Positions 5,702 through 5,939 of a stretch of 5,939 bases of DNA are shown one piece after another. The notes beneath the pieces were generated by a model, which saw only the letters and a list, made by a program, of their open reading frames with translations, made no database searches and was not told the origin of the DNA. Position numbers and translations under genes: made by a program. The DNA is from an uncultured Dechloromonas sp. GTDB taxonomy: Bacteria > Pseudomonadota > Gammaproteobacteria > Burkholderiales > Rhodocyclaceae. Location of the stretch: positions 1 to 5,939 of the forward strand of contig CALKUR010000196.1 of assembly GCA_937996725.1 (NCBI GenBank). The letters are read 5' to 3'. Every line of letters begins with the position of its first letter. Position 1 is the first letter of the stretch.

Positions 5702-5939
5702 ATGGCTCGAATGCGCGCAATCGACGCAGCGATTGAGGTTTTGAAAAAGGAAGGCATCAGTACAGTCTTCGGTGTGCCGGGGGCCGCGATTAACCCCCTG
5801 TATTCGGCGATGCGTAAGGCTGGAGGCTTCAATCATATCCTAGCCAGGCACGTTGAGGGTGCATCTCACATGGCGGAAGGTTTCACGCGTGCCAAACCCG
5901 GGAACCTCGGTGTCTGCATTGGTACATCAGGACCTGCAG
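5702..5939 (+). CDS. gcl: Glyoxylate carboligase (tartronate-semialdehyde synthase), N-terminal part
   Basis: Gcl is a thiamine diphosphate enzyme that condenses two glyoxylates to tartronate semialdehyde and CO2. The 79 complete codons begin MARMRAIDAAIEVLKKEG, followed by VFGVPGAAINPLYSAMRK, ARHVEGASHMAEG and VCIGTSGPA, near-identical in pattern to E. coli Gcl (about 593 residues). Residue 51 is valine (in ARHVEG), where nearly all other ThDP enzymes have the cofactor-activating glutamate. This replacement is a hallmark of true Gcl and separates it from acetolactate synthase. The frame is open to the window edge, which is a PstI site (5934-5939), so the rest of the ThDP/FAD domains and any following hyi and glxR genes are out of view. 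It would consume glyoxylate made by GlcDEF. Confidence 0.95.
   Translation, partial: MARMRAIDAAIEVLKKEGISTVFGVPGAAINPLYSAMRKAGGFNHILARHVEGASHMAEGFTRAKPGNLGVCIGTSGPA

Noticed and set aside
1..5939. CRISPR array, tRNA/rRNA, insertion sequence, toxin-antitoxin or phage defence genes
   Set aside because: No spaced direct repeats, no tRNA-like folds, no transposase motifs or terminal inverted repeats and no defence-type proteins were found. The window is almost fully occupied by metabolic and regulatory genes.

Overview
The window reads as a piece of a betaproteobacterial (probably Burkholderiales-type) chromosome carrying glycolate and glyoxylate metabolism genes. The GlcF, GlcD, LysR and Gcl proteins resemble that group and base composition is moderately GC-rich, but the species cannot be named from sequence alone. 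The window opens on GATC (Sau3AI/BamHI-compatible) and closes on CTGCAG (PstI), so it looks like the insert of a cloned restriction fragment.

Layout. Positions 1 to about 208 (+) hold an internal piece of a fatty acyl-CoA synthetase. It ends at a second GATC (208-211), where it abuts the middle of glcF. From there, on the minus strand and transcribed right to left from about 3727, lies glcD (2159-3673), glcE (1044-2162) and glcF (1039 down to the junction, lacking about the last 130 residues). These three encode the FAD/FAD/iron-sulfur glycolate oxidase, and glcD/glcE share an ATGA overlap. Divergent from glcD, across 200 bases, is glcC (3877-4680, +), a FadR-type GntR regulator closely resembling E. 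coli GlcC. Two near-identical palindromes fitting the FadR-family half-site rule TGGT-N3-ACCA sit in this divergent region: one just upstream of a good glcD promoter, the other over the first codons of glcC. Converging on glcC with a 6-base gap is a LysR-type regulator (4687-5592, -). Divergent from that is the first 79 codons of gcl, glyoxylate carboligase (5702 to the end).

Working together: GlcDEF would oxidise glycolate to glyoxylate, GlcC would sense glycolate (or a related acid) and switch the operon on, and Gcl would condense two glyoxylates to tartronate semialdehyde for entry into glycerate metabolism, probably under the LysR regulator. This is known biochemistry in a compact arrangement. 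I see no RNA genes, CRISPR, insertion sequences or undescribed system. The points most worth checking are the abrupt glcF/acyl-CoA synthetase junction and the paired operator palindromes.
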